A DNA stretch of 64,000 bases. It comes from Citrobacter youngae ATCC 29220. GTDB lineage: Bacteria; Pseudomonadota; Gammaproteobacteria; Enterobacterales; Enterobacteriaceae. A program made the translations under genes and the position numbers. Shown one piece after another: positions 39,944 to 50,425 of the stretch; the first letter of the stretch is position 1, and each line of letters opens with the position of its first letter. The DNA lies in NCBI RefSeq assembly GCF_000155975.1, contig NZ_GG730299.1:372305-436304 (forward strand), in the 5' to 3' direction. The notes beneath the pieces were generated by a model. The model ran no database searches. It was given only the letters and a program-made list of their open reading frames with translations, and was not told the DNA's origin.

Positions 39944-41037
39944 TAGCGTCCCTCAAAATCAATACGGGGATCGACCAGCGTATAGCTGATATCGCTGAGG
40001 ATATTCAACAGCAGTCCGATCAGGGTGAAGATATAGAGTGTGCCAAACATCACCGGGTAGTCGCGTGATACGGTGGATTCATACCCCAGTAGCCCCAGGC
40101 CGTTAAGCGAGAACATCACTTCAATCAGCAGCGAGCCGGTAAAAAACATGCTGATAAACGTTGCCGGGAAACCGGCTATTACCAACAACATCGCGTTGCG
40201 AAACACATGTTTCCAGAGAATATTTTTCTCGCTTACCCCTTTGGCGCGCGCGGTGACGACATACTGTTTGCGGACTTCATCCAGAAATGAGTTTTTGGTC
40301 AGCATGGTCAGCGCGGCAAACCCGCCGACTACCGTCGCCAGCACCGGCAGGGTAATGTGCCAGAGGTAGTCAGTGATTTTTTGATACCAGGGCAGAGCGT
40401 CAAAATTGGCGGAAACCAGACCGCGTAGCGGGAACAGGTCGTAGTAACTGCCACCAGCCAAAAAGACGATCAGCAAAATGGCAAACAGAAAGGCCGGTAT
40501 GGCATAGCCGATAATAATAAACGCGCTGCTCCAGACATCAAATCGGCTGCCGTTGTGAACCGCTTTGCGGATACCTAGCGGGATAGACACCAGATAAATG
40601 ATGAGCGTACTCCAGAGTCCCAGCGTGACGGAAACGGGCAGGCTGTCTTTGATGAGCGTCAGTACCGAAGCGCTGCGAAACAGGCTGTCGCCGAAATCGA
40701 AACGAATGTAGTCCCAGAGCATTTTGAAATAACGCTCATGGATGGGCTTATCGAACCCGTAGCGGCGGGTGATTTCTGCAATCACTTCCGGGTCAAGGCC
40801 GCGGCCTCCGCGATAATTGCTGTCGCTGATATTACCCACGCCAGTTTGCGCGTGGCTGGCGCGAATGCCTTCGCTGCCCGCGCCGGGTAAGGCTCCACTT
40901 TGCCCGAACTCAATAGCGGCGACGGCCTGCTCAACCGGGCCGCCGGGAGCAATCTGCACGATAAAAAAGTTGATGGTGATGATGGCCCAGAGCGTAGGGA
41001 TCACCAGCAGCAGGCGACGAATCAGATAAGCGCCCAT
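39943..41037 (-). CDS. yejB: Peptide ABC transporter permease YejB
   Basis: A 364-aa DppB/OppB-type permease. It starts [20 protein letters not shown] and has the cytoplasmic coupling loop [19 protein letters not shown]. Directly follows yejA (stop and start abut). Confidence 0.96.
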   Translation of the reverse strand: MGAYLIRRLLLVIPTLWAIITINFFIVQIAPGGPVEQAVAAIEFGQSGALPGAGSEGIRASHAQTGVGNISDSNYRGGRGLDPEVIAEITRRYGFDKPIHERYFKMLWDYIRFDFGDSLFRSASVLTLIKDSLPVSVTLGLWSTLIIYLVSIPLGIRKAVHNGSRFDVWSSAFIIIGYAIPAFLFAILLIVFLAGGSYYDLFPLRGLVSANFDALPWYQKITDYLWHITLPVLATVVGGFAALTMLTKNSFLDEVRKQYVVTARAKGVSEKNILWKHVFRNAMLLVIAGFPATFISMFFTGSLLIEVMFSLNGLGLLGYESTVSRDYPVMFGTLYIFTLIGLLLNILSDISYTLVDPRIDFEGR

Positions 41038-42852
41038 TTATCCTCCCTGGCGTCTGGCTGCGGGGAGCTTCGCCGCTTTGTTGACGTCATACCACCAGTT
41101 GTCGAGGCCGATGGTGTAAATTGGGCGAATAGCAGGATGTGAAAATTTATCCCACCAGGCGATACGATCCTCGGCCATGTACCACATCGGCAACATGTAG
41201 TAGTTCCAGGTTAATACCCTGTCCAGCGCCCGTCCCAGCGGGATCAGTTTGGCTTTATCTCCTTGCGCCGCGATGATTTGATTGATCAATTTATCAATCA
41301 CCGGGCTTTTCACGCCGGGGGCGTTGTAGCTGGAGTCAATGTATTCAGAGGCCCACAAAATCTGCAGGTCTGAACTCGGCCAGGGCATCGCTCGATACAG
41401 CCTCGGCATCATGTCATAGTCGCGGCTGCGCAGGCGGTTGGTGATTTGCGAGTTATCAACCTGACGGATGTTCATGGTAATACCTAAACGCTGCAGGTTG
41501 TGCTGGAACGGTAGTACCCATTGGCTGTTACTGCCCGCCGGGAGCAACAGTTCGAAGCTCAGGGGTTTACCGCTGGCGCTGTTCACGCGCTGCTGTCCTT
41601 TTAGTATCCAGCCAGCCTGTTCCAGTAAGGTATTGGCTTTCAATAGGTTGTCACGGTCGTAGCCATCACCTTTTGATGTCGGCGGCTGATAAATCTGGCT
41701 GAAGACCTCTGGGGGGAGATCTTTTTTCAGGGGCGCAAGTATCACCAGTTCATCCGCATCGGGGTAATTTTTAGCTGCATACTCGGTATTCTGAAAATAG
41801 CTGTTTGTCCGGCTCCAGGCGTTATAGAACAGGGCCTTATTCATCCATTCAAAATCAAAGGCCAGCGTGATGGCTTCGCGTACGCGCCGATCGCTGAATA
41901 CCGGGCGCTGAATATTAAAGGCCAGCCAGCGCGTATCCTGTGCGGATTCGTTTTTCTGCTCATCTTTGACGATGTAATGATTTGCGAAATTTTTGCCGGT
42001 GTAACGTGTCGCCCAGTTTTTGGCATCGTTCTCCAGACGCAGGTCAAACGCACCGGCCTTAAACGCTTCAAAGGCGACGTTGTCATCAAGATAGTAATCA
42101 TAGCGGATGGTATCAAAGTTCCAGCGGCCACGGTTAACGGGCAGGTTCGCGGCCCAATAATCTTTGACGCGCGAATAAACAATATACTGCCCCATTTTCC
42201 ACTGGGTGATACGGTACGGGCCGCTGGCAAGCGGTGGTGAAGATAAGGGATCGCTGAGTTTATGATCTTTCCAGTACTTCTCTGGCATCACGGGTAATGA
42301 GAACAGGCTGAGCATGTCCTCTTTGCCCGGTTTGGCTAATTCAATGCGTACGGTTAATGGCGCAATGGCTTTTACCGTCGTGCCTTTGTAGACGAGGCGA
42401 AACTGCGGCACGCCTTCGGTCATAAACTTGTGAAAGGTGAAGGCGACATCGCTGGCGGTGATGGGGGAACCATCGTGAAAACGCGCCCGCGGATTAATGG
42501 CGATTTCTACCCAGGAATAGTCGTCAGCATAGCGCGCGCTGTCGGCAATGAGAGGATAATAGCTGCCCGGCTCATCGTCAGAGGTGGTAAACAGCGTATC
42601 GTAAAGCGTTTCGGTACGCGCGCCGGGGTTGCCACGCATAGCATAGCGGTTGAAGTTATCAAACGTACCAATTGCGGAGAGCGTGATTTGCCCGCCTTTG
42701 GGGGCGGCCGGGTTTACATAATCAAAGTGGTTAAAGTTAAACGCGTACTTCGGTTCGCCCAGTACGGAAAACGCATAGCTTTCTTTGATGGATTGCGCCT
42801 GGACGCTAAACCCGATGAGGGCAACAAACAGCAGCAGTAGGCGAGGGATCAT
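41038..42852 (-). CDS. yejA: Peptide ABC transporter substrate-binding protein YejA
   Basis: A 604-aa periplasmic SBP_bac_5 protein with a signal peptide (MIPRLLLLFVALIGFSVQAQ). First gene of yejABEF. The frame continues 50 codons upstream, but that part has no family sequence, so ATG 42852 is taken. Confidence 0.96.
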   Translation of the reverse strand: MIPRLLLLFVALIGFSVQAQSIKESYAFSVLGEPKYAFNFNHFDYVNPAAPKGGQITLSAIGTFDNFNRYAMRGNPGARTETLYDTLFTTSDDEPGSYYPLIADSARYADDYSWVEIAINPRARFHDGSPITASDVAFTFHKFMTEGVPQFRLVYKGTTVKAIAPLTVRIELAKPGKEDMLSLFSLPVMPEKYWKDHKLSDPLSSPPLASGPYRITQWKMGQYIVYSRVKDYWAANLPVNRGRWNFDTIRYDYYLDDNVAFEAFKAGAFDLRLENDAKNWATRYTGKNFANHYIVKDEQKNESAQDTRWLAFNIQRPVFSDRRVREAITLAFDFEWMNKALFYNAWSRTNSYFQNTEYAAKNYPDADELVILAPLKKDLPPEVFSQIYQPPTSKGDGYDRDNLLKANTLLEQAGWILKGQQRVNSASGKPLSFELLLPAGSNSQWVLPFQHNLQRLGITMNIRQVDNSQITNRLRSRDYDMMPRLYRAMPWPSSDLQILWASEYIDSSYNAPGVKSPVIDKLINQIIAAQGDKAKLIPLGRALDRVLTWNYYMLPMWYMAEDRIAWWDKFSHPAIRPIYTIGLDNWWYDVNKAAKLPAARRQGG

Positions 42853-42952
42853 ATAAAAGCGCTTTCCTTTTCCTGTCGCAACCCGACCGGCATCATGCCT
42901 GGGAGATAAGGGATGCGACGGCGAGTGAGAGTATATGAATCGCAAACTGCGA

Positions 42953-44512
42953 TCACCACGTCGGCTTATTGGGCTGCGCCATCCAACGCACGAAATCAGC
43001 AAGCTTTAACGGTCGGCTAATCCAGTATCCCTGGAAAAAATGTACGCCGCGATCGCGCAGCCAACGAGCTTGCTCCGGTGTTTCTACCCCTTCAGCAACC
43101 GTCAGCATATTAAGACGCTTGGAGAGTGTCAACACGGCGTCCAGAACCGGAGAGGTCAGGGTTTCTGTGCCAATGGCGTTAATAAACCCGCGATCGATTT
43201 TCAGATAGTCAACGGTAAAGCGTTCCAGATAGATAAGTGCGCTATGGCCGGTGCCGAAATCATCAATCGCTATTTCAAAGCCTGCGGCGTGCAGCCATTC
43301 AAATAGCTGTGTCGCCTCATGTTGATCGAGCATATCCCGTTCAGTGATTTCCAGCACTAACTTAAAATAGTCCGCGGGAAGCGAGGCGTGCAGGCGTCGA
43401 ATGTCGTCTTTAAACGTCTCGCCGTGCAGGTGCGTTGGCGCGATGTTAATCCCCAGTTTGGCGCCAGCAGGTAACACTTTTTGCAGCATTGGAGCGTCCT
43501 GGGCTATCAACTTAAAGAGATGCTGGGTAAGCGGGACAATCATTTTCTGCGATTCGGCGTAATGAATGAAGGCATCGGGGGGGATCTCTCCCGTTGATGG
43601 GTGATGCCAACGTAACAACACCTCCGCGCCTTTCACCTCTAACGTTTGCACTTCTACAACGGGCTGGTACACCACATAAAATTGATTATGTTTGATGGCG
43701 TGGAGGATATCTTTGCCCGGGCGTAAACGGATAGTGAAGATGTAGTACCAGAGTAGAACCCCGGTCATAATTCCGGCCATACATCCCAACATAATCGCAT
43801 ACCAGACGTCGCTGTACGTCCACTCTTGCGCATACAAACGAATCTTCAGCGGTACCTCTTTCAGCGTTGCCTGACGCCATGGCGTGTTGGGCAGCGCCGA
43901 AACGTCCAAAATTCGGGATGAAAAGGTTGAAATAGCCGTATCGCCGGCAATAACGGCAATACCATCAAAATTATCCTCGCGGGCGGTATAGAGCAGATAG
44001 GGCGCCAGATTGATATTCAGTGAAGAAAATACGCCGCTGTTATGGAGTGAAGGATTGCGGTGCCAAATCATTATCGCGGGCTTATCCGGCATCATGGGCG
44101 TACCGGAAAGTATTTCCACATCAACATCTTTGTTGATATTCAGTTTGGGGATCAGCGACAAAATGGGGGAGTTCATTTCACCCGTAGCGGAGGAGCAGAA
44201 AGCGATACCGTCTTTTACCAGCAAAAAAGCGCGAACGTTGAGGTTAAAAGCTGCGCTGGAGGTAAGTTTTGCCGCGACTTGCTGGCAGTTTTGTTCCAGC
44301 AGTGGTTGAAGAGCGTCGGCGGTGGTTTTGAGGTCTGCAAAGTAGCTACTGACATAATTCTGTATATCGGCAAGTAGCGTTTCGTACTTAACCTCTCGTT
44401 TATGCCAGGTGACTAAAAATTGCAGGGTACTGACAACCAATGCGACGATAAGCCCCGTTAACATACAGGAAAGCAGGATTTTCCGACCGGATGAAGAGCT
44501 GCGTCTGAACAT
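42953..44512 (-). CDS. pdeN: Membrane c-di-GMP phosphodiesterase PdeN (Rtn)
   Basis: A 519-aa protein. Two membrane segments flank a periplasmic CSS-motif domain (GIAFCSSATGEM), followed by a cytoplasmic EAL domain. Catalytic signatures are present: ITERDM, DDFGTG, KIDRGF, AEGVET and QGYW. The first motif reads EVLLR rather than EALLR; the metal-binding Glu is kept. The CSS Cys pair makes the activity redox-sensitive through DsbA/DsbB in this family. Confidence 0.94.
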   Translation of the reverse strand: MFRRSSSSGRKILLSCMLTGLIVALVVSTLQFLVTWHKREVKYETLLADIQNYVSSYFADLKTTADALQPLLEQNCQQVAAKLTSSAAFNLNVRAFLLVKDGIAFCSSATGEMNSPILSLIPKLNINKDVDVEILSGTPMMPDKPAIMIWHRNPSLHNSGVFSSLNINLAPYLLYTAREDNFDGIAVIAGDTAISTFSSRILDVSALPNTPWRQATLKEVPLKIRLYAQEWTYSDVWYAIMLGCMAGIMTGVLLWYYIFTIRLRPGKDILHAIKHNQFYVVYQPVVEVQTLEVKGAEVLLRWHHPSTGEIPPDAFIHYAESQKMIVPLTQHLFKLIAQDAPMLQKVLPAGAKLGINIAPTHLHGETFKDDIRRLHASLPADYFKLVLEITERDMLDQHEATQLFEWLHAAGFEIAIDDFGTGHSALIYLERFTVDYLKIDRGFINAIGTETLTSPVLDAVLTLSKRLNMLTVAEGVETPEQARWLRDRGVHFFQGYWISRPLKLADFVRWMAQPNKPTW

Positions 44513-44610
44513 AGTTCCTTATGTTTATCTGTAGTAACCGCTTATTCTGTATGAATATAACCTGAAATGACTCATGTTGTGAGATTTTTCTTAGTCGAAG
44601 GGGGAAACAA

Positions 44611-44636
44611 AAAAGCACCGCCGAAGCAGTGCTTTT
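44611..44636 (-). terminator. mepS terminator
   Basis: AAAAGCAC and GTGCTTTT form a stem with a 10-base loop. On the minus strand it is followed by further T, 45 bases beyond the mepS stop. Confidence 0.8.
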
Positions 44637-44680
44637 GATGTGTCTCATCAGGATAGCCAAGGGATAGCTGCCAAACGAAA

Positions 44681-45253
44681 TTAACTGCGGCTCAGGACCC
44701 GGCGAGCTTCGTTGTAACGTTTTTTCCAGTAAGGCTCGTTCATGCTGGAAATGATAACGCCACTGCTGGTCGAGGCATGAACAAACTGGTTGTTGCCGAT
44801 ATAAATACCGACGTGGCGGCCCGTGGAGCCAGCACGGAACAGAACCAGATCGCCTGTGCGCAGATTAGTGCGCGAAACGGATTTACCCGTTTCCTGTTGC
44901 TCGTAGGTTGAGCGAGGAAGCTCTAAACCAAATTGCTCACGGAACGTACGCTGTACGAAGCTGGAACAATCAATACCTTTTTTGGTGCTGCCGCCAAGGC
45001 GGTAACGCACGCCTTTCCAGTCAGCATACTGATCCATAATACGCGATTTAACATCGATATTGCGGACCATATTTTCAAATTCATCCTGAGAGGCTTGCAG
45101 TGAAGAGTTATCTCCATTGCCCACAGCATGCGTCTCAGAATGCATATTCCTGGCGGTGTTTGTGGTGCTACTACATGCGGAAAGCAGAACCGCAACTGCT
45201 ATCGCGGGTATGCCCCGCAAGATATATCTCAAAAACGGTTGAGATTTGACCAT
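44681..45253 (-). CDS. mepS: Peptidoglycan DD-endopeptidase lipoprotein MepS (Spr)
   Basis: A 190-aa lipoprotein with a signal ending LLSAC (lipidated Cys27) and an NlpC/P60 domain. The catalytic Cys is in GIDCSSF, with His in [10 protein letters not shown] and NQFVHAS. It cuts D-Ala-mDAP crosslinks to allow cell-wall growth, and in E. coli is degraded by NlpI-Prc. Confidence 0.97.
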   Translation of the reverse strand: MVKSQPFLRYILRGIPAIAVAVLLSACSSTTNTARNMHSETHAVGNGDNSSLQASQDEFENMVRNIDVKSRIMDQYADWKGVRYRLGGSTKKGIDCSSFVQRTFREQFGLELPRSTYEQQETGKSVSRTNLRTGDLVLFRAGSTGRHVGIYIGNNQFVHASTSSGVIISSMNEPYWKKRYNEARRVLSRS

Positions 45254-45666
45254 TTTGTTTGTTTTCCCTTGAAGTCCTTAACGATAAATATCGTTATAAA
45301 AAATGCCAAACGTGATGAGACTAATTACCATCGCAGGATGAGACAATTCCTTAAGGCCAAATCTGTGGCAGAACGCACAAATTTATTCAGAAAGGGAATA
45401 ATTCTCCCGCGAGGCAAAACGAGTTCGAGATTACCCGATCGCCCCGGGCATTGCGAGTGATTTTACATGATTTCTTATAAGAAAAATTGATACAGAAAGT
45501 GAATAAACGGCATTGGCTAAATTAAGAACAATTGGCGTAAAAAATGCGCAACTTATTCATTCTTAACATGAATAAGATGACAGGAGAATGACAATCAGAA
45601 TGATGGAATATGGGTTAACATCATCAGAGAATCAGAAGTATCCCTGATGATGTTAATTGTTTTGCG
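45254..45666. other. Long upstream region of mepS
   Basis: There is no gene in these 413 bases. A near-palindrome AACGATA-AA-TATCGTT lies at 45280-45295, in the region just before mepS. A perfect 13-bp inverted repeat (TTAACATCATCAG 45615-45627 / CTGATGATGTTAA 45644-45656) lies downstream of lpxT; it may act as a terminator for lpxT. Confidence 0.5.
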
Positions 45667-46380
45667 TTATTTGTTTGAAAATTGTTTGTTTTTGCCGGGC
45701 AGATAATTCGTAAACAGCGTTATCAGACGATCGCTTAATGGCGTCATTAGCCACCAGGGCAAGCCAATCAGGACAACGGTCATGGAGCCGACCACAATAT
45801 CGGTGAGCCAGTGAGCGCCGATCATTACGCGTGGAAAGGCAAAAACCACAGCGATAATAAGGCCGATGATGCCTGCGACTTTTCCGAAATAACGCCACAT
45901 AAATGCGGAAAAAATAAGCAGCATCATGCCGTGATCGCCGGGAAAACTGTCTCTGGACGCATCTTTGGTTGGAATATGCAGCAGTTCGCTGACGCGATAA
46001 ATATTATCCAGCATCAGCGTGGGGCTGGCGCGTTTAACCGGAATCAGTGCCTGGCCCAGCTGGTTTAATACCACTGCGGTGAGCAACATTACCAGACCAA
46101 TAGCCACTATACGTCGGCGACCTTCCGACGTCTCCTTCAGCCAGAAGTGCAGCATCAGCGCGCCCATTGCCAGCAATGAGCAGCCGTCAAATGCCCGGTT
46201 ATTGGTAATCGCAACAATCCACAGGAACAGCGGGCTTTCAATCAGCTTCTGGTTGAAGAAACGGAAGACGCCGGTATCCAGCGGGGACCAGAACCCATGC
46301 CCGGCCGGAATATACCAGGACAGAAACAGCGCTACACCTGCAATATTAAACAGAATGATAAGAGGGTATCGGGTTTTCAT
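45667..46380 (-). CDS. lpxT: Lipid A 1-diphosphate synthase LpxT (YeiU)
   Basis: A 237-aa inner-membrane PAP2-family phosphotransferase. Six hydrophobic segments; the PAP2 signature is SFPGDHGMM, with a later His in GAHWLTDIVVG. It moves phosphate from undecaprenyl pyrophosphate to lipid A. Downstream of yeiR on the same strand. Confidence 0.95.
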   Translation of the reverse strand: MKTRYPLIILFNIAGVALFLSWYIPAGHGFWSPLDTGVFRFFNQKLIESPLFLWIVAITNNRAFDGCSLLAMGALMLHFWLKETSEGRRRIVAIGLVMLLTAVVLNQLGQALIPVKRASPTLMLDNIYRVSELLHIPTKDASRDSFPGDHGMMLLIFSAFMWRYFGKVAGIIGLIIAVVFAFPRVMIGAHWLTDIVVGSMTVVLIGLPWWLMTPLSDRLITLFTNYLPGKNKQFSNK

Positions 46381-46414
46381 TGTCGTTGACCATTGCTATA
46401 AAACGAAGGCAACC

Positions 46415-47401
46415 TTACTCGCTACCGTCTAAACGAAGTCTCAACAATGCACTCTGTAACGTATTCCAGTCGGTGTCGGTATCGGAAATGAGTTCAATGC
46501 GGCTATCCGGTGGAGCGACGTTTTGCGTCTCAATATGCCAGTCGTCTCCCTGGCGGTTAATACGGACCAGCCCCTCCTTGATACGCATTACCCCTTTCAC
46601 GCGCCCAACAGGGGCCAGACGCGACCATTCCAGCAGACCGATGGTATCGAACACCGTATCGGCGTCAAAAATCCAGCCGCAGGCCTGATGACCCTGACCG
46701 CTGTTCAGGCTGCGACGCCAGCGCTGTTGCGCGGGCAAACTTAACGCTGCCAGCCCCTTTTTCTCTATATGCTGATGGGCGTGCTCAGCGCTTGCAGGAA
46801 GCTCCGCCAGGTTTAGTCGCGGCAAATCGAGTAAGTGCCCATCAATATTGCCATGATCGGCATGAACTAACTGGCGATCTCCCCCGTAGCGTTGCCACCA
46901 GGTGTGCAGGGCGTTTTCGCTTTCCGCTGTGGCGCGGTCGGCTTTGTTGGCGACAATGACATCGGCGGCAGCCAGCTGATCGCGGAAGTTGTCGTTGGCT
47001 ACGCTTTTGTCATCCAGCAGCAGGCGCGGGTCAAGAATACAAAGCGTCGCGCGTAAATCGATCCACGGTTCGTAAACCGGCGCGGTGAGTAAATCCAGAA
47101 TCTGTTTGGGGTGTCCCAGGCCGGTAGGTTCAATGAGCAGTCGGTCGGGTTTTCCCTGACGCAGCAGCGTATTGAGGCCAACCTGCATTGGCAGGCCGTT
47201 GACACAGCACATACAGCCGCCGGGGATCTCTTTTAGCAATGCGCCGCTGTCGGCTAACAGGGCGCCATCGATACCTACTTCGCCAAACTCATTGACCAGC
47301 ACGGCCCACTTCTCTGCGGGATCTTTGTTCGCCAATAAATGAAGAATAGAGGTGGTTTTGCCACTGCCGAGAAAACCGGTGATGAGATTGGTTTTAGTCA
47401 C
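46415..47401 (-). CDS. yeiR: COG0523 GTPase YeiR (zinc-binding metallochaperone type)
   Basis: A 328-aa G3E GTPase. Walker A GFLGSGKTT is near the start, with the metal-binding CxCC in GGCMCCVNGLP and the GTP specificity motif VANKAD. YeiR binds zinc in E. coli. Start is GTG 47401, five bases after GGAG. The frame extends 14 codons upstream but without a ribosome-binding site. Confidence 0.94.
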   Translation of the reverse strand: MTKTNLITGFLGSGKTTSILHLLANKDPAEKWAVLVNEFGEVGIDGALLADSGALLKEIPGGCMCCVNGLPMQVGLNTLLRQGKPDRLLIEPTGLGHPKQILDLLTAPVYEPWIDLRATLCILDPRLLLDDKSVANDNFRDQLAAADVIVANKADRATAESENALHTWWQRYGGDRQLVHADHGNIDGHLLDLPRLNLAELPASAEHAHQHIEKKGLAALSLPAQQRWRRSLNSGQGHQACGWIFDADTVFDTIGLLEWSRLAPVGRVKGVMRIKEGLVRINRQGDDWHIETQNVAPPDSRIELISDTDTDWNTLQSALLRLRLDGSE

Positions 47402-47520
47402 ATTTACTCCAGAAACATAAATTACCGTAATGGCATTTAACAATCCTGGCGAAAAACGGAGAAAAAGAGAAGGGGGGAGAGGACGAAGACGCGCTTCGCC
47501 CTGGTTAATGGCAGAAATTG

Positions 47521-48987
47521 TTAACTTTTTAACGTCTCAATGACAGCCTGATGCGCACCATATTGGGCAATGCGTTGCCAGGCGAGCTTAATGGCCGCAA
47601 CAAACTGCGGATTCTCTACGAGATCGATGGCGAAAATCTCATGCAGCGAAAGCAGGGCGTTGACGCGTTCTGATTCTGTGCTCTGTTCCACAAGCGCGCC
47701 AATTTTCTCGCGCAATGGATCACGGATATCAATGGCCGCACCTGAATCATCCACCCCGCTCACGTAACGCATCCAGCCAGCGACGCCGAGCGCCAGCAGC
47801 GGCCACTCGCTTTGCCGTGCCAGATGTACGCGGATCCCTTCCAGCATACGCTGGGGTAATTTCTGGCTGCCATCCATCGCGATTTGCCAGGTTTTGTGCT
47901 TCAACGCCGGATTAGCAAAGCGCTCCAGCAGGCTTAAGGCGTACTGGTCTAAATCAACATCAGTGATTTGCAGCGTAGGAGCCTGTTCGTTGCGCATCAG
48001 ACGGTAAGCGGCTTCACGAAATGCGCTGTCCTGCATGCAGTCGCTGATGTGCTGAAATCCGGACAGATAGCCGAGATAGGCGAGAAACGAATGGCTACCG
48101 TTCAGCATCCGCAGCTTCATTTGCTCCCAGGGCAGAACGTTTTCAACCATTTGTACCCCGGCGGTTTCCCATTGCGGACGACCACGCACAAAGTTGTCTT
48201 CAATCACCCACTGGATAAAGGGTTCACAACTGATTGCGCAGGGATCGGCTACCCCCAGCTCGCGGGCAATTTCAGCCAGTGACTCCTCGGTGGCGGCAGG
48301 AACAATCCTGTCCACCATGGTACCCGGGAAGCTGACATGTTCCTGGATCCAGTGCGCCAGCTCAGGTGAGCGTTTTTCAGCCATTCCCAGGACGGCGTTT
48401 TTTACCACATGGCCATTGTCCGGGATATTATCGCAGGAGAGGACGGTAAATGGCTGCAGCCCGCGTTCACGCCTACGGTGCAGCGCTTCAACAATAATGC
48501 CGGGCGCGGAGTGCGGTTCAGCCGGCGTCTGCAGATCGTGAACAATGCGCGGATTAGCGAGATCCAACGAGCCGGTTGCCGGATCGATGCAGTAGCCTTT
48601 TTCCGTAATCGTTAACGAGACAATCGCCACCTGCGGCTCGCAGAATTTTTCAATAATGGCCGCCAGCGAATCCAGCGTGGCGTTCAGACACTCATTGACG
48701 GCGCCGATAACAATCGGCTGGTTGCCGTGAGCCCCTTTTTCTAACACGGTAAATAAATGATCCTGTGCGCGAAGCTGGCTCATCAGCCGATCGCCGCTGA
48801 ACAGGCTGATCTCGCAAATCCCCCAATCCCCGCCCTGCGCATTCAGCACCCGGTCGGTCAGTAATGCCTGATGGGCGCGGTGAAAAGCGCCGAAGCCAAA
48901 ATGTACAATCCGCGTTTTCAATTGTTGGCGATCGTACTGCGGCACCAGGACATTTTTCGCGAGTGGCGCTGAGGCAATAGTTTTCAT
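47521..48987 (-). CDS. yeiQ: Mannitol dehydrogenase-family oxidoreductase YeiQ (fructuronate reductase-like)
   Basis: A 488-aa NAD-dependent dehydrogenase of the UxuB/UxaB/MtlD family. N-terminal Rossmann motif is IVHFGFGAFHRAHQ; the catalytic region has LRMLNGSHSFLAYLGYL. Likely reduces fructuronate to mannonate or acts on a close substrate. It faces a mannonate dehydratase gene head to head, which would catalyse the next step. Confidence 0.93.
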   Translation of the reverse strand: MKTIASAPLAKNVLVPQYDRQQLKTRIVHFGFGAFHRAHQALLTDRVLNAQGGDWGICEISLFSGDRLMSQLRAQDHLFTVLEKGAHGNQPIVIGAVNECLNATLDSLAAIIEKFCEPQVAIVSLTITEKGYCIDPATGSLDLANPRIVHDLQTPAEPHSAPGIIVEALHRRRERGLQPFTVLSCDNIPDNGHVVKNAVLGMAEKRSPELAHWIQEHVSFPGTMVDRIVPAATEESLAEIARELGVADPCAISCEPFIQWVIEDNFVRGRPQWETAGVQMVENVLPWEQMKLRMLNGSHSFLAYLGYLSGFQHISDCMQDSAFREAAYRLMRNEQAPTLQITDVDLDQYALSLLERFANPALKHKTWQIAMDGSQKLPQRMLEGIRVHLARQSEWPLLALGVAGWMRYVSGVDDSGAAIDIRDPLREKIGALVEQSTESERVNALLSLHEIFAIDLVENPQFVAAIKLAWQRIAQYGAHQAVIETLKS

Positions 48988-49078
48988 TCAATACACCTGA
49001 TTAACCATTAATTAACAATGGCAGTATAAAGTTATATGACAGCAAATTGAATTGGTGTGCCTCATTTATCCGGGGAAT

Positions 49079-49094
49079 GTGAGCTGGATCAATC
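49079..49094. promoter_or_regulatory. Possible CRP site between yeiQ and the uxuA-like gene
   Basis: TGTGA-GCTGGA-TCAAT resembles the CRP site TGTGA-N6-TCACA; the left half is perfect and the right half weak. Its position between divergent sugar-acid genes makes sense. Confidence 0.35.
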
Positions 49095-49158
49095 AATCAC
49101 CGGCGTTTTGTTGATCATCCTACGGATGCCTGTATGGTAGTCATCATTCAGTGAGTTT

Positions 49159-49176
49159 AATTTGGTATAACAACTT
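49159..49176. promoter_or_regulatory. UxuR/ExuR-like operator
   Basis: AATTTGGTATAACAACTT resembles the hexuronate-regulator palindrome around TTGGTATACCAA. It lies 14-31 bases before the mannonate dehydratase ATG, where a repressor would block transcription. Confidence 0.5.
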
Positions 49177-49189
49177 GTGAGGTGAAACA

Positions 49190-50380
49190 ATGGAACAAAC
49201 CTGGCGTTGGTACGGACCTAACGATCCGGTATCGCTTGATGATGTGCGTCAGGCTGGCGCAACGGGTGTTGTGACCGCCTTGCACCACATTGCCAACGGT
49301 GAAGTGTGGCCGGTAGAAGAGATTAAAAAGCGCCAGGCTATCCTGGCTGAAAAAGGACTGACCTGGTCCGTGGTGGAAAGTATTCCCGTCCACGAAGATA
49401 TCAAAACGCATTCCGGTCAATACCAAACGTGGATTGCCAACTACCAGCAGAGTATTCGTAATCTGGCGACCTGCGGCATTGATACCGTGTGCTATAACTT
49501 CATGCCGATCCTCGACTGGACGCGTACTGACCTTGAATATCAGCTGCCGGACGGCTCCAAAGCGCTGCGTTTCGATCAGGTAGCATTTGCGGCCTTTGAG
49601 CTGCATATCCTCAAACGCCAGGGAGCTGAAGCGGATTACACCCCGGAAGAACAACGCCAGGCGCTGGACTATTTCAATGCCATGAGCGAGGCCGATATTG
49701 AAAAGCTGACCCGCAATATTATTGCCGGTCTGCCCGGTGCCGAAGAGGGGTATACGCTGGATCAGTTCCGGGCGCGCCTCGCTGAATATGACGGCATCAG
49801 CAAAGACGATTTGCGCAATAATATGGCGGTATTCCTGCGGGCGATAGTGCCAGTGGCAGAAGAAGTTGGCGTTCGTCTGGCCGTACATCCGGACGATCCG
49901 CCGCGTCCGATCCTCGGCCTGCCGCGCATCGTTTCGACCATCGACGATATGCAGTGGCTGAAAGACACCGTCGACAGCATCAATAACGGTTTCACCATGT
50001 GCACCGGCTCCTACGGCGTACGCGCCGATAACGATCTGGTGAAAATGATTGAAACCTTTGGCGATCGTATTCACTTCACGCACCTGCGCTCTACCTGTCG
50101 TGAAGATAACCCGAAAACCTTCCACGAAGGCGCGCATCTGCAGGGCGATGTGGATATGGTATCGGTGGTGGCCGCCATTCTGAGTGAAGAGCAGCGTCGT
50201 AAAAAAGCGGGCGATCTGCGTCCAATCCCGATGCGCCCCGATCACGGACATCAAATGCTTGATGATTTGCACAAAAAAACCAACCCGGGCTACTCCGCGA
50301 TTGGTCGTCTGAAAGGGCTGGCGGAGGTGCGTGGCGTCGAGCTGGCGCTGAAACAAACGCAGTTCCGCGATCTGTTGTAA
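49190..50380 (+). CDS. uxuA: Mannonate dehydratase (UxuA family)
   Basis: A 396-aa enzyme matching E. coli UxuA from the first residue ([16 protein letters not shown]). Metal-binding and substrate motifs are present: [40 protein letters not shown] and [13 protein letters not shown]. It dehydrates D-mannonate to 2-keto-3-deoxygluconate. Divergent from yeiQ. This gene is not at this place in E. coli K-12, so it is either an extra copy or a relocated uxuA. Confidence 0.93.
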   Translation: MEQTWRWYGPNDPVSLDDVRQAGATGVVTALHHIANGEVWPVEEIKKRQAILAEKGLTWSVVESIPVHEDIKTHSGQYQTWIANYQQSIRNLATCGIDTVCYNFMPILDWTRTDLEYQLPDGSKALRFDQVAFAAFELHILKRQGAEADYTPEEQRQALDYFNAMSEADIEKLTRNIIAGLPGAEEGYTLDQFRARLAEYDGISKDDLRNNMAVFLRAIVPVAEEVGVRLAVHPDDPPRPILGLPRIVSTIDDMQWLKDTVDSINNGFTMCTGSYGVRADNDLVKMIETFGDRIHFTHLRSTCREDNPKTFHEGAHLQGDVDMVSVVAAILSEEQRRKKAGDLRPIPMRPDHGHQMLDDLHKKTNPGYSAIGRLKGLAEVRGVELALKQTQFRDLL

Positions 50381-50388
50381 GGCTGACC

Positions 50389-50419
50389 ACAGGGATCGAG
50401 CGGCAGGCTCGATCCCTGT
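50389..50419. terminator. Hairpin between the converging uxuA-like and mocR-like genes
   Basis: ACAGGGATCGAG and CTCGATCCCTGT form a perfect 12-bp stem with a 7-base loop, in the gap between two converging genes. There is no long T-run. Confidence 0.65.
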
Positions 50420-50425
50420 AATCCA

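Noticed and set aside
49157..50356. 399-codon open frame on the minus strand
   Set aside because: It lies exactly opposite the mannonate dehydratase gene, has no family-like sequence and no ribosome-binding site.
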